Shown: positions 42,394-51,589, counted from the stretch's first letter. The stretch: DNA of 55,985 nt from Thomasclavelia spiroformis (GCA_016901755.1 JACJKV010000017.1:1-55985), one strand, 5' to 3'. Numbers and translations are program-made. The notes: generated by a model from the letters alone, not told the origin.

Positions 42394-42945
42394 TTATTTT
42401 CCACCAGCAAAATTATACATTAATCTTTCTTTCATAACAGAAACATCTTTACCTAAAACTTCTGATATTTTAAAGGCGAATGGATATGGTGTAGCTGGTC
42501 CCTGGCTGGTAATGATATTCTGATCAAAAACAACAACATCTTCCTGGAAAATACCACCAATCAGTTTTTCAGCATATCCTGTATAACCAGTAACTTTTTT
42601 ACTAGTAATGACCTTAGCATCAGATAATACAACAGTCCCTGAACACATTGCAGCAATATATTTACCATGATCATTAAAATACTGTACCATCGCAATAACT
42701 TCTGGATTGTTTTTTAAATTATCCCCTCCTGGTCTTCCTCCTGGTAAAACCAGCATATCATAATCTTTAACTTCATCACCAAACATCTTGTCGGCTTTAA
42801 TGTACATCTGATGCATTCCTTTAACAAATTCATCTTTAAAGCTGAAAGTATGACATTCAATTCCTGCTCTTCTTAATAAATCAACGATTGTTAATGTTTC
42901 TCCTTCTTCATACCCTTCTGCCATCAATACTGCTACTTTTGCCAT
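42394..42945 (-). CDS. DJ-1/PfpI-family protein (second of a tandem pair)
   Basis: A 183-residue DJ-1 superfamily protein. It shows the early Glu in GYEEGETLTIVD, LVLPGGRPGGDNL and the nucleophile elbow Cys101 in YIAAMCSGTVVLS. Members act as deglycases/glyoxalases or chaperones protecting against reactive carbonyls and oxidants. Its Thr after Gly and missing downstream His-type partner differ from PfpI proteases, so it is probably not a peptidase. ATG 42945 is chosen since an earlier Met abuts the GGAGG site. It is a paralogue of the gene just upstream, about half identical by eye. Confidence 0.87.
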   Translation of the reverse strand: MAKVAVLMAEGYEEGETLTIVDLLRRAGIECHTFSFKDEFVKGMHQMYIKADKMFGDEVKDYDMLVLPGGRPGGDNLKNNPEVIAMVQYFNDHGKYIAAMCSGTVVLSDAKVITSKKVTGYTGYAEKLIGGIFQEDVVVFDQNIITSQGPATPYPFAFKISEVLGKDVSVMKERLMYNFAGGK

Positions 42946-42946
42946 C

Positions 42947-43507
42947 TTATTCATCCTCCTTTACATCAAACGCATTGAAATATACCATTCTGTTTTTAAC
43001 TGCTAATGCATCGCCACCCAACAGTTCAACCAGTTTATAGGCAAATGCATAAGCTGTTGCTGGTCCACGACTGGTAACAATCTGACCATCAATAACAACT
43101 TTATCTTCTAAATAATTTCCTTTTTTGATTTTTTTATCATATCCTAAATAAGCAGTATAATTTTTATGATCTAATAATCCTGCCTGTTCTAAAGCAATAG
43201 GTGCAGCACACATAGCACAAATATATTTTCCTTTTTCATTCATCTGATGAAGAATATTCATCACTTTTTCACTATCTCTTAAATTGACTGCGCCATCATA
43301 TCCCCCTGGTAAAATGACCATATCATAATCAATAACTTCATCACTTAAAACTTTATCACACTGTAAAGTAATATCATGTCCTCCAGTGACAACCTGATCA
43401 AACCCAAATGTATCACATTGCAGGTTAGCTCTACGAATAATATCTACGATTGTTAATGTTTCACCTTCTTCAAATCCCGGTGCAACTAAAACTGCTGCTT
43501 TTTTCAT
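42947..43507 (-). CDS. DJ-1/PfpI-family protein (first of a tandem pair)
   Basis: A 186-residue DJ-1 protein. It has GFEEGETLTIVDIIRRA, VILPGGYDGAVNL and the catalytic-type Cys100 in YICAMCAAPIALE, the classic DJ-1 (rather than PfpI) nucleophile motif. SRGPATAYAFAYKLVELL matches the thiazole-biosynthesis/DJ-1 group. GGAGGCAGATAAA precedes ATG 43507. It is the first gene of a DJ-1 pair under site C of the shared palindrome, 64 bp upstream. The likely role is protection against electrophiles or oxidants; the actual substrate is unknown. Confidence 0.88.
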   Translation of the reverse strand: MKKAAVLVAPGFEEGETLTIVDIIRRANLQCDTFGFDQVVTGGHDITLQCDKVLSDEVIDYDMVILPGGYDGAVNLRDSEKVMNILHQMNEKGKYICAMCAAPIALEQAGLLDHKNYTAYLGYDKKIKKGNYLEDKVVIDGQIVTSRGPATAYAFAYKLVELLGGDALAVKNRMVYFNAFDVKEDE

Positions 43508-43570
43508 TTTATCTGCCTCCTTCTTATCTTTACAGTTTTCATTTTAATCATCCAGGCATTGAAAACAATG

Positions 43571-43590
43571 AATTTCCTGAATCAAGAAAT
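43571..43590 (-). promoter_or_regulatory. Shared palindromic motif, site C (DJ-1 operon promoter)
   Basis: Minus strand ATTTCTTGATTCAGGAAATT, centred 37 bp upstream of a possible -10 TAAAAT at 43541-43546. It is the best match to the consensus. Confidence 0.72.
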
Positions 43591-43596
43591 ACAATA

Positions 43597-43631
43597 AAAA
43601 AACACAGTAAATATTTTCATCTACTGTGTTA
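43597..43631 (-). terminator. Terminator after the decayed HAD gene
   Basis: Arms AACACAGTA and TACTGTGTT with an 11-nt loop, then T7 on the minus strand. Confidence 0.75.
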
Positions 43632-43644
43632 TTTATGAGCAACT

Positions 43645-44490
43645 TTATTCTTTTATATTGACATGATGATATAACTGTTCAAACTGATTAGGATCTTCAA
43701 AATATTTATCAATAACGATTAATGCACCATCTTCTTCATTGGTATAAGGCAAAACACAACCAATTTTTTCTTTTAACAAATCACTGCCATTTGCCATTAC
43801 AAAACCATATTTTACAAGTTCCAACATTTCTAAATCATTCATCGCATCACCAAAAGCCATTATTTCATCAGCTTGTATATTCCATTTTCCCATTAACATA
43901 GCGATACCATGACCTTTATCAGCACCTTTGATCATGATATCAATACAGCCATGTCCACTAGTCACAATCTTTAATTGATCATCTACTGCATTTTGTAACT
44001 GTTTTTCAATCAAACCAACTAAATTTCCTGAACAACCAGCGATATTTTCATCATATCATCATCAATATTTTCAAAAGAATCAACTTTTTCCATGCGAGGA
44101 AAATAGTATTGAAAAAAAGTGACATAATTCATCTGGTGTTGATTTTAAAACATAGGAAGATTTTTTACCACATATCAGCGTAAATTCAACACCCTCCATA
44201 CTCATCAGCAACTCTGCTACATGAAGATATGTTTTTTAATTCATTTGCGCTAGAAATATTTCTTGTCCTTCACTAATGATATAGCTGCCATTTTCTGCAA
44301 TAAAACTCATATTTTGAAAATCATCAAAAAAAGATATTAACTGATAATACTGATTACCACTGGCAACTACAAACTTAATATCGCGTTCTTTCATTTGACG
44401 ATATAGCTGATCAAATCTTTTTTTATCATAAGTCAGATCACGATGATAAAACGTTCCATCCAAATCTGTAACAATCATTTTGATATTCAT
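43645..44490 (-). pseudogene. Decayed Cof-type HAD phosphatase
   Basis: An 846-bp remnant of one HAD-IIB gene. The start (44490) encodes motif I IVTDLDGTFYHRD and motif II FVVASGNQYY. A TAA stop interrupts at 44236-44238. The frame then continues (HVAELLMSMEGVEFTLICGK) to a shift near a T7 run at about 44113-44119, and shifts again near 44030-44045. The last 122 residues hold motif IV IMAFGDAMNDLEML. One nonsense change and two frameshifts exclude a single full-length product. The relatives at 19972 and 51620 are intact, so function is probably covered. The site GGAGAAAAAT precedes the start codon. Confidence 0.85.
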
Positions 44491-44508
44491 ATTTTTCTCC
44501 TATTCTTT

Positions 44509-44913
44509 TTAATCAACGATAAAGCTACCATCAAATGGATATTCTTTTTGTCCATCACTTACAATCAGTGTTTGATCTTCATCATCAAGATGATTTATAT
44601 ACTTATAGACATAACGTGTATTTAAATTATCTATTTTATCAAACGAAATATAAATTGTAGATACTGAACCATCCTGTTCTAATTTTACTTTATCAGGATC
44701 TATATTCATGTTCTCAAAGACAATATAAATAAAATTCTTATTTTCAATAGTATATATGCCTTTACCATCATTTTTAGAAAAATCATAATCATACTGCTCA
44801 ATAACTTCATTAGCTACTTTTATCAGTTTTACTTCATCTTCAGACGTATTTTGCTGACAGCCAGATAAACCACAAAGAAATACTATCATGATGATCATTA
44901 ATATCTTTTTCAT
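44509..44913 (-). CDS. Small predicted lipoprotein
   Basis: A 134-residue protein with a lipoprotein signal: KKILMIIMIVFLCGLSGCQQ, with a lipobox LSGC near residue 20. The mature part (about 114 residues) is acidic and without known motifs; it alternates strands, as in FIYIVFENMN and TLIVSDGQKEYPFDG. The function is not recognised; it is probably exposed on the outer face of the membrane. ATG 44913 follows GGAGGAAGCTTT. It is transcribed just ahead of the decayed HAD gene. Confidence 0.7.
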   Translation of the reverse strand: MKKILMIIMIVFLCGLSGCQQNTSEDEVKLIKVANEVIEQYDYDFSKNDGKGIYTIENKNFIYIVFENMNIDPDKVKLEQDGSVSTIYISFDKIDNLNTRYVYKYINHLDDEDQTLIVSDGQKEYPFDGSFIVD

Positions 44914-45069
44914 AAAGCTTCCTCCTCTCTTTACCAATAAAAATAATATCTCTTCTTTATTTCATTGTATCTTATCACAAAATATTTATCATCTCATTTC
45001 ATACTATTAACAGATTAATTGTTTAAAAATCATTGAAACTAAATTATACAATTAATCAACAATAAACTA

Positions 45070-45097
45070 AAAAAAGAATGCCTGCTATGGCATTCAT
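45070..45097 (-). terminator. Terminator downstream of ssrA
   Basis: Arms GAATGCC and GGCATTC around a 6-nt loop, then T7 on the minus strand. Confidence 0.82.
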
Positions 45098-45170
45098 ATA
45101 TAAATATCTGATATACAATAATCATCATATACTACCTATATGATCATGTATTCAAAAAGTGCTCTAACAT

Positions 45171-45519
45171 TGGTGGAGCTGAGGGGAATCGAACCCCTGT
45201 CCAAAAGCAATTCCTCCAAAGCGTCTACAGTTTAGTCCATTGAATAATTTAACCTGGCTACAATCAATGAACAATTTTACACCAGGCGATTCTTTTCATT
45301 TTCGTGATCGTCATCAAGACTCTAACGACCCTTAGCCTATGAGTATGATACTATCTAAAAGCTACAGGCACACTTGAAGATAGCAGCTTTCATGTCTATG
45401 TCGACTAAGCGAAAGCGTAATTAGTTTGTCTGTTTCCAGTTATTTTTTTGGTGAGTTTAACGTACTCCAACGACTGCAGCTAAGGTCAAACATACCCCTG
45501 TCGAATCCAAGACAGCCCC
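45171..45519 (-). ncRNA. ssrA: tmRNA
   Basis: The 5' end GGGGCTG pairs with CAGCTCC before the 3' ACCA. The 5' region GGATTCGACAGGGG and the 3' TTCGATTCCCCTC arm are the tRNA-like part. After AAAAAATAACT the reading frame resumes at GGA and encodes GNRQTNYAFA then TAG, so the full tag is probably A-GNRQTNYAFA. Pseudoknot regions lie between. This RNA rescues stalled ribosomes with SmpB, whose gene ends 3 nt upstream. The AFA end, unlike the common LAA, matches Mesoplasma florum. Confidence 0.95.
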
Positions 45520-45522
45520 TTT

Positions 45523-45969
45523 TTAATAATAGTTCTTTAATGTTTTTTCAATATCTCTTTTAGCCGCTTTTTCTTTAAGATCATTACGTTTGTCATACAG
45601 TTTCTTTCCTTTAGCAAGCGCAATTTCCAGTTTTGCCTTGCTTCCTGAAAAATACAGTTTAGTAGGAACAACCGTAAGTCCTCCTTCTTTGAGCTTATTT
45701 GATATTTTTAAGATTTCTTTTTTATGAAGCAAAAGCTTTCTGTTTCTTTTAGCTTCATGGTTAAAGATATTACCCTGTTCATAAGGAGAGATATGCATGT
45801 TTTCTACAAACACTTCATTATCTTTTATTTTAACAAAAGAATCTTTTAAATTGACATTACCTAAACGAATGGACTTGATTTCTGTCCCCTTCAGTTCAAT
45901 TCCTGCTTCATATTTATCTAACAGGAAATAGTCATGATGTGCTTTTTTATTTTGTGTAATTATCTTCAT
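45523..45969 (-). CDS. smpB: SsrA-binding protein
   Basis: A 148-residue SmpB. It has the OB-fold start [51 protein letters not shown] and the basic tail [18 protein letters not shown] that enters the ribosomal mRNA channel. It binds tmRNA for trans-translation. The start ATG 45969 follows AGGAGGTGATATGT. The gene ends 3 nt before mature ssrA, so both may come from one transcript. The secG-rnr-smpB-ssrA order is conserved in Firmicutes. Confidence 0.95.
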   Translation of the reverse strand: MKIITQNKKAHHDYFLLDKYEAGIELKGTEIKSIRLGNVNLKDSFVKIKDNEVFVENMHISPYEQGNIFNHEAKRNRKLLLHKKEILKISNKLKEGGLTVVPTKLYFSGSKAKLEIALAKGKKLYDKRNDLKEKAAKRDIEKTLKNYY

Positions 45970-46030
45970 ACATATCACCTCCTATATATTAACATATCAT
46001 CAATCAAAAGTAACTTGATTTCATCATAAA

Positions 46031-48211
46031 TTATCTTCTTTTTCTTCTTCGCGATTTCACTTTTCTATCTTTACGATGATTCAGGACAATTGTTTTTTTC
46101 TTCTTACGATTAGATTTCATGCCAACAATTACAAAATCAATATTTTTTTCTCGTTTTGATGCATTAGCAACCTTTACCTTTACTTTATCTGACATCTTAA
46201 AATGTTTACCAGTACGCTTTCCAATAAGCTGTAAATTAACCTCATCATAGAAATAATAATCATCTGACAGATCTTCCATTCTCACCAGACCTTCAATGGT
46301 ATTTGGCAGTTCAACAAACATACCAAAATTAGTCACTGAAGAAATGATTCCTTCATAGACTTCACCAATATGATCTTCCATATATTCTGCCATCTTCATA
46401 TCATCAACTTCTCTTTCGATATCAATCGCTTTTCGCTCTAAGGCAGAAGCCTTATCAGCCACATCCTGCATGATCGAACTAAAATGAATCAATGTATCCT
46501 GATCAATTTTATGATCAAAAAGATAAGTACGTATCAGACGATGAACCATCAAATCTGGATAACGGCGAATAGGTGAAGTAAAATGAGTATAAAATTCATC
46601 AGCTAAACCAAAATGTCCTAAACACTGTTCATCATAACGGGCTTTAGCCATACATCTTAAAAGCAAAGTAGAAATAATATCATGTTCATCACTGCCTTCA
46701 CTGGCTTTAATAATACGACTAAGTTCTTTAGAATGAATATGTTCTAACGACCCTTTGATCGTATAACCTAAAGTGCGGGCAATAACTGAAAACTTTTTAA
46801 GTTTATCAGCCTTAGGATTTTCATGCACACGATATATAAATGGCAAATCCAGCCATTTAAAATGTCTGGCAACAGTTTCATTAGCAGCCAGCATAAAAGA
46901 TTCAATGATACGATCGCTTTGTCCTCTTTGACGTAAAACAACATCAAGGGGATGACCTTTTTTATCCACCAGCACCTTCGCTTCTTTTGTATCAAAATCT
47001 ATTGCCCCTCGATCACTGCGCTTTTGCTGCAAAATCAAAGCCAGTTCCTGCATCAGGAAAAACAGATCAGCAACATGTGCATACTGTTTCGTTAAAGCCT
47101 CATCTCCAGCTAATATAGCATTAACATTATTATATGTCATTCGTTCGGTAGAATTGATCACTGTTTCTAAAATTTCATGATCTACTACTTCACCTTGAGG
47201 AGTTATTTCCATAAAGCAGGAAATAGCCAAACGATCGACATGAGGATTCAACGAACAGATTCCATTTGACAGTTTATGCGGTAACATTGGAATGACTCGA
47301 TCCACCAGATAAATTGAAGTACCTCTCGCTAAAGCTTCTTTATCCAATGGAGTATTTTCTCTAACATAATACGATACATCAGCAATATGAACACCTAAAT
47401 AATAATTTCCATTATCCAGTTTTTTTAGTGATATAGCATCATCCAGGTCTTTGGCATCATCACCATCGATCGTAACGATCGTTTCATTTCGTAAATCAAC
47501 CCTACGATCAGCCTCTTTTTGATTAACTTCAGTTTCGATATTTTCTATCTGCTGGTATACTTCTTCAGGAAATTCATAATGGGCTTCATGCTGACAGACA
47601 ACCGAAAGAATATCAACTCCCGGATCCAGTTCATGTCCCAGAATTTCAATAACATCACCTTTGATATAAGGTTTATAGGTTTTAATTTCTATAACTGCCT
47701 TATGTCCTGGCATGGCCCCATGGCTATGGGCATGATCGATATAAACAGGTTCACTAAACTTAGGATCATCAGCAGTAAAGATCAGTTCACGCTTTCCTTT
47801 CTTTAACACACCCACCAGTCTTGTCTGACCACGTTCCAGAATTCTGACGATCCTTCCTTCCTGTCGTGACCCATTTTGTGTTTTCTTCAGTTCGACCAGT
47901 ACTTTATCTTTATGAAAAGCACCCTTAAGATCTCTGGCTGATATGAAAATATCTTCTTCTCCTTCAGCGACCCTGACAAAACCAAAGCCTCTTTTATTGA
48001 TATCTAAAATTCCGCTAATCATATTCATATTTTCTATCAGCATATATTCATTGTGTTCATTTCTGACAATACAGCCCATATCTTCCAGCTGATTTAAAGC
48101 TTTCAGCAACTGTCGAAATTCATCACCGCTATGATGATCAAATAAAGCAGTTAACTGTTCAACAGATAATGTCTTATGCACTTTTAATAAACTTAAAATA
48201 TCATCATTCAT
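46031..48211 (-). CDS. rnr: Ribonuclease R
   Basis: A 726-residue 3'-5' exoribonuclease. Residues 1-60 are an RNase R winged helix (LLKVHKTLSVEQLTALFD). Cold-shock domains follow (RGFGFVRVAEGEEDIFIS). The RNB catalytic centre (about 240-560) includes the metal-binding TIDGDDAKDLDDAISLK. The S1 domain near 620-700 has YEGIISSVTNFGMFVELPN. The C-terminus is a basic tail (RKKKKTIVLNHRKDRKVKS). It degrades structured RNA and rescues trans-translation targets with SmpB. AAGGAGGTGAAAAGG precedes ATG 48211. A terminator-like hairpin separates it from secG. Confidence 0.95.
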   Translation of the reverse strand: MNDDILSLLKVHKTLSVEQLTALFDHHSGDEFRQLLKALNQLEDMGCIVRNEHNEYMLIENMNMISGILDINKRGFGFVRVAEGEEDIFISARDLKGAFHKDKVLVELKKTQNGSRQEGRIVRILERGQTRLVGVLKKGKRELIFTADDPKFSEPVYIDHAHSHGAMPGHKAVIEIKTYKPYIKGDVIEILGHELDPGVDILSVVCQHEAHYEFPEEVYQQIENIETEVNQKEADRRVDLRNETIVTIDGDDAKDLDDAISLKKLDNGNYYLGVHIADVSYYVRENTPLDKEALARGTSIYLVDRVIPMLPHKLSNGICSLNPHVDRLAISCFMEITPQGEVVDHEILETVINSTERMTYNNVNAILAGDEALTKQYAHVADLFFLMQELALILQQKRSDRGAIDFDTKEAKVLVDKKGHPLDVVLRQRGQSDRIIESFMLAANETVARHFKWLDLPFIYRVHENPKADKLKKFSVIARTLGYTIKGSLEHIHSKELSRIIKASEGSDEHDIISTLLLRCMAKARYDEQCLGHFGLADEFYTHFTSPIRRYPDLMVHRLIRTYLFDHKIDQDTLIHFSSIMQDVADKASALERKAIDIEREVDDMKMAEYMEDHIGEVYEGIISSVTNFGMFVELPNTIEGLVRMEDLSDDYYFYDEVNLQLIGKRTGKHFKMSDKVKVKVANASKREKNIDFVIVGMKSNRKKKKTIVLNHRKDRKVKSRRRKRR

Positions 48212-48230
48212 CCTTTTCACCTCCTTAAGT

Positions 48231-48256
48231 AAAAATAGGACACTACCGTGTCCTAT
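48231..48256 (-). terminator. Hairpin terminator between secG and rnr
   Basis: Arms ATAGGACAC and GTGTCCTAT around a 4-nt loop, then TTTTTAC on the minus strand. It may be partly read through. Confidence 0.7.
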
Positions 48257-48259
48257 TCA

Positions 48260-48490
48260 TTAATCCATACGTAAGATAATTGCAATAACGAAGAAGGCTA
48301 TTGCTAAGATCATTGTCATTCTTGACATAACCAAATCAATACCACGTTCTTTCTGTTCAGCAAACAGATTAGAACTTTGACCAGTTAAGGCATTAACAAT
48401 GTCATCAGACTTACCACTTTGTAATAGACATAATATAATAAGCACAATAGAAATAACTACCATAGCACCTTGTAAAATTGTTTCAAACAT
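48260..48490 (-). CDS. secG: Preprotein translocase subunit SecG
   Basis: A 76-residue protein with two membrane helices (about 5-25 and 55-74). Between them is the typical loop CLLQSGKSDDIVNALTGQSS then NLFAEQKERGIDLVMSR. It assists the SecYEG channel. AGGAGGTAAAAAAT precedes the start. It is followed by rnr and smpB as in Bacillus and relatives. Confidence 0.92.
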   Translation of the reverse strand: MFETILQGAMVVISIVLIILCLLQSGKSDDIVNALTGQSSNLFAEQKERGIDLVMSRMTMILAIAFFVIAIILRMD

Positions 48491-48594
48491 ATTTTTTACC
48501 TCCTTCGGTCATCCTATACATAGTCTAAAGTATAATATCATATTATCATACAAAAAACAACTCTATTTTCAAATATATCACTTAATTTAACGCT

Positions 48595-50271
48595 TTAAGC
48601 ATTATCGACCCCACAGACATAATAACGATCATCTACTTCTACGACCGTAATATTAACATGGGCATCAAAGTCCGCTACCGTTTCATTAAAAGTTAAAGCA
48701 ATTAAAACATTATAATACTGATTATCTTCCAAACCATCAATAACGACCTTAGAAGGAGAAAAGGAAATAATATTATATCTAACGACTTCCAGATCAGGAT
48801 ATTGTTCTTTTTTAGTATAAAAAGAAGACTGAGCATACTGTTTAAAGTTTTCCTGCAGACTTGTATAAATATAATCTATGCCACCTATCGTATCTTTCTT
48901 TCCATCTAAAGTATAGTAATCACAGGCAAAATAAGCAGCAACCAGCTGGCACTGTTCCTCACTATCTCCATCCATATAACTTTGATACAGACGCGCATAA
49001 ATATTATTCAGCAGTTCTGTATCTCCGGTTTTTTCATAAGGAACCGTTTCAGATAAAGATACCTGAGAAGTATGATCAGATGGTGGCTGTACTAAATAAA
49101 GAGCTCCCAGCACAGCTAAAAGTAAACAGACCATAATCATCAGATGATCTCTTTTTGTCTGTTTTAATGTACGCTGGTGACGGTATTTTTCCAGAAACTT
49201 TATCTTTGGCAGTTTATCACTTCTTACAAAAATATTAACCAAAGTTAAGATTGGCTTATACTTACGTGAAATCATACCTGTTACTTCGATGAAAATTTCA
49301 AAAATGATCATCAGACAAATAAACAGCACAACTCCTGTGACCGGATCGAAATAATATAAATAAGATGTCAGTGAAAACAGAAAAGTAACCAGATATAAGA
49401 TCAGCACACTTTTTCTTTGTCCCAACTTCAGCTTAAACATCAGATTATGATGAAGGTGTCCACGATCTGCTTCACTGAACTTTTTATGATGAACCTTTCT
49501 TCTGATGATAGCAATTAAAGTATCCATGATAGGCACCATCAATACAATGATCGGTGCTCCCAGCGTAAAGAAAGCTGATGCATTATAGCCAAATCCTAAT
49601 AAAGAAATAACTGAAATCATAAAGCCAATATATAAGGCTCCACAATCCCCCATAAAGATCTTTGCTGGGTGAAAGTTAAAAAACAGAAACCCCATGACAC
49701 TGCCCGCTAAAACCAAGGCCAATGATGCAATATCACTACGCCCAGCTAAAATCGAAGTCACCGATATGGTCACCAGCACAATAATCGAAATACCCGCAGA
49801 TAAACCATCTAACCCATCAATCAGATTAATGGCATTAGTAATTCCAATGATCCATAACAGCGTAACAATTCCCGATAACACCGTAATAGCATCATTAGGA
49901 AAATAAACAAAACCTTTAATATATATTTCACCATAAACAATAACAATAATTGCACTTATCACTTCAAAAAGCAGTTTTACCTTGGGAGAAAGATCATGAA
50001 CATCATCATATAGCCCCACCATAAAAATAATAAAACCACCAATTAAAATCGCATTGATCTGATGATCGGTTTTTAAAAAAATGACCGATCCCAGCAACGA
50101 ACTTAAATAAATTGCATACCCGCCTAAACGGGCAATTTCACGATGATGAATGGTTCTTTCATTCATATGAGCAACTATCTGCAGTTTTAAGGCAACTTTA
50201 TTGACAACAGGAATAAGACATGCCGATATGATCGTTGTAACAACGAAAGATAATAATACCGTAACTGACAT
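48595..50271 (-). CDS. TagO/WecA-like sugar-phosphate transferase with extra C-terminal domain
   Basis: A 558-residue protein. The first 350 residues are a ten-to-eleven-helix MraY/WecA-type transferase that links a sugar phosphate to undecaprenyl phosphate. Motifs are VGLYDDVHDLSPK, NAINLIDGLDGLSAG, KIFMGDCGALYIGF and the HLHH loop in ADRGHLHHNL. After a further helix (about 374-393) lies a soluble stretch of about 165 residues with TLLWIIG-independent content (YEKTGDTELLNNIYARLYQS, YYVCGVDNA) that other TagO proteins lack. It should sit on the outer side of the membrane. Teichoic acid or capsule synthesis is probable. The gene is divergent from mupG. Confidence 0.85.
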   Translation of the reverse strand: MSVTVLLSFVVTTIISACLIPVVNKVALKLQIVAHMNERTIHHREIARLGGYAIYLSSLLGSVIFLKTDHQINAILIGGFIIFMVGLYDDVHDLSPKVKLLFEVISAIIVIVYGEIYIKGFVYFPNDAITVLSGIVTLLWIIGITNAINLIDGLDGLSAGISIIVLVTISVTSILAGRSDIASLALVLAGSVMGFLFFNFHPAKIFMGDCGALYIGFMISVISLLGFGYNASAFFTLGAPIIVLMVPIMDTLIAIIRRKVHHKKFSEADRGHLHHNLMFKLKLGQRKSVLILYLVTFLFSLTSYLYYFDPVTGVVLFICLMIIFEIFIEVTGMISRKYKPILTLVNIFVRSDKLPKIKFLEKYRHQRTLKQTKRDHLMIMVCLLLAVLGALYLVQPPSDHTSQVSLSETVPYEKTGDTELLNNIYARLYQSYMDGDSEEQCQLVAAYFACDYYTLDGKKDTIGGIDYIYTSLQENFKQYAQSSFYTKKEQYPDLEVVRYNIISFSPSKVVIDGLEDNQYYNVLIALTFNETVADFDAHVNITVVEVDDRYYVCGVDNA

Positions 50272-50395
50272 TGATATCCCTCCTATATGCCTATATTATG
50301 TTTTATTTTTTTTAAGAATTCAAGTTAATAATTTTGTGATTTTACTTTCAATTATCTTCAAACTTGTATATACTAGAATTATAGGAGGAATATGT

Positions 50396-51541
50396 ATGCA
50401 TAATTTAGGAATATCTGTATACCCAGACAAAAGCGATATCAATGAAGTGTATGCTTATATGGAAAAAGCATCACGATTAGGATTCAAAAGAATTTTTACC
50501 TGTTTCTTATCAATTCCTGATGACAAACGTGAAAGTTATTTAGTAGAATTTAAAGATTTTATGAAAAAAGCTCATGAATTAGGTTTCGTGGTTGCTGCTG
50601 ATACAAACCCAGCAGTATTCGAACTGATCGGAGCTACACCAAATAATTTAAAACCATTTGCTGACCTGGGACTGGACATCATTCGTCTCGATGGTAACTT
50701 TGGTACTCAAGGTGACATTGCTATTACCAGAAACCCTTATGGTATTCAAATCGAATTTAATGCCAGCATGGATGCCGGTGTAGAACTTTTAATTAAAAAC
50801 GGTGGAAACAAAGATCAGATCATCACCTGTCATAACTTCTTCCCAGAAAGATATACAGGACTTGATTTTGACTTATTCCAGCAGTATAACAAACAATGGA
50901 AAGCATTAAACCTGAAAACAGCTGCTTTCGTCTCAAGTCAAAATAAAGATACTATTGGACCATGGGAAGTATTCTGTGGATTGCCTACAGTAGAAATCAT
51001 GAGAAATCTGCCAATCGAAGTACAGGCTCGCTATATGCTGGCAACTGAAGATGTAGATGATATCATTATTGGAAACTATCCTGCAACTGACGAAGAACTG
51101 GAAGCCTTAGCTAAAGTAGATTTCCAGGCATTAGAAATCCGTGTTGACGAAGTCCCTGAAATTACTGAAAATGAAAAATATATCATGTATGATTTCGGTC
51201 CACACTTTGACCGCTATGATCATTCATCATTTATGATTCGTTCAAGTTTCCCAAGACTGGAATTCAAAGATAAAGTTTCTGTTCAAGACCCTGGCTTAGC
51301 TGATAAAAAAGAAACTAAAGACAAATCTATTCCTCATCACGACTGTGGTAAAAAAGTATTTACCCGCGGAGATGTCCTGGTGGTCAATGATAATTTAAAA
51401 CACTATCGTGGTGAATTAGAAATCTGTCTAAGTGAAATGGCTAACGATGGTGAACGTAACCTGATCGCTACCATTAAAGAAGAAGATCTGGGACTGCTTG
51501 ATTTTGTAAAACCTGGACAGCATTTTAAACTCATTAAATAA
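50396..51541 (+). CDS. mupG: MupG-family TIM-barrel protein (DUF871)
   Basis: A 381-residue cytoplasmic protein. It begins NLGISVYPDKSDINEVYAY and has the barrel segments RIFTCFLSIP, FVVAADTNPAVFELIG, DIIRLDGNFG, CHNFFPERYTGLD and AAFVSS with the cyclophilin-like C-terminal part (GELEICLSEM, FVKPGQHFKLI). The family cleaves 6-phospho-N-acetylmuramic acid glycosides in wall recycling. No partner mur genes are adjacent. ATG 50396 follows AGGAGGAATATGT, so the longer upstream frame is not used. Confidence 0.88.
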   Translation: MHNLGISVYPDKSDINEVYAYMEKASRLGFKRIFTCFLSIPDDKRESYLVEFKDFMKKAHELGFVVAADTNPAVFELIGATPNNLKPFADLGLDIIRLDGNFGTQGDIAITRNPYGIQIEFNASMDAGVELLIKNGGNKDQIITCHNFFPERYTGLDFDLFQQYNKQWKALNLKTAAFVSSQNKDTIGPWEVFCGLPTVEIMRNLPIEVQARYMLATEDVDDIIIGNYPATDEELEALAKVDFQALEIRVDEVPEITENEKYIMYDFGPHFDRYDHSSFMIRSSFPRLEFKDKVSVQDPGLADKKETKDKSIPHHDCGKKVFTRGDVLVVNDNLKHYRGELEICLSEMANDGERNLIATIKEEDLGLLDFVKPGQHFKLIK

Positions 51542-51548
51542 AAAGATT

Positions 51549-51583
51549 AAGGGATCACTGATTCTAATCAGTATCCCTTTTTT
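51549..51583 (+). terminator. Terminator of the mupG gene
   Basis: Arms AAGGGAT and ATCCCTT extended by ACTGATT and AATCAGT, then T6. Confidence 0.85.
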
Positions 51584-51589
51584 CATGAA

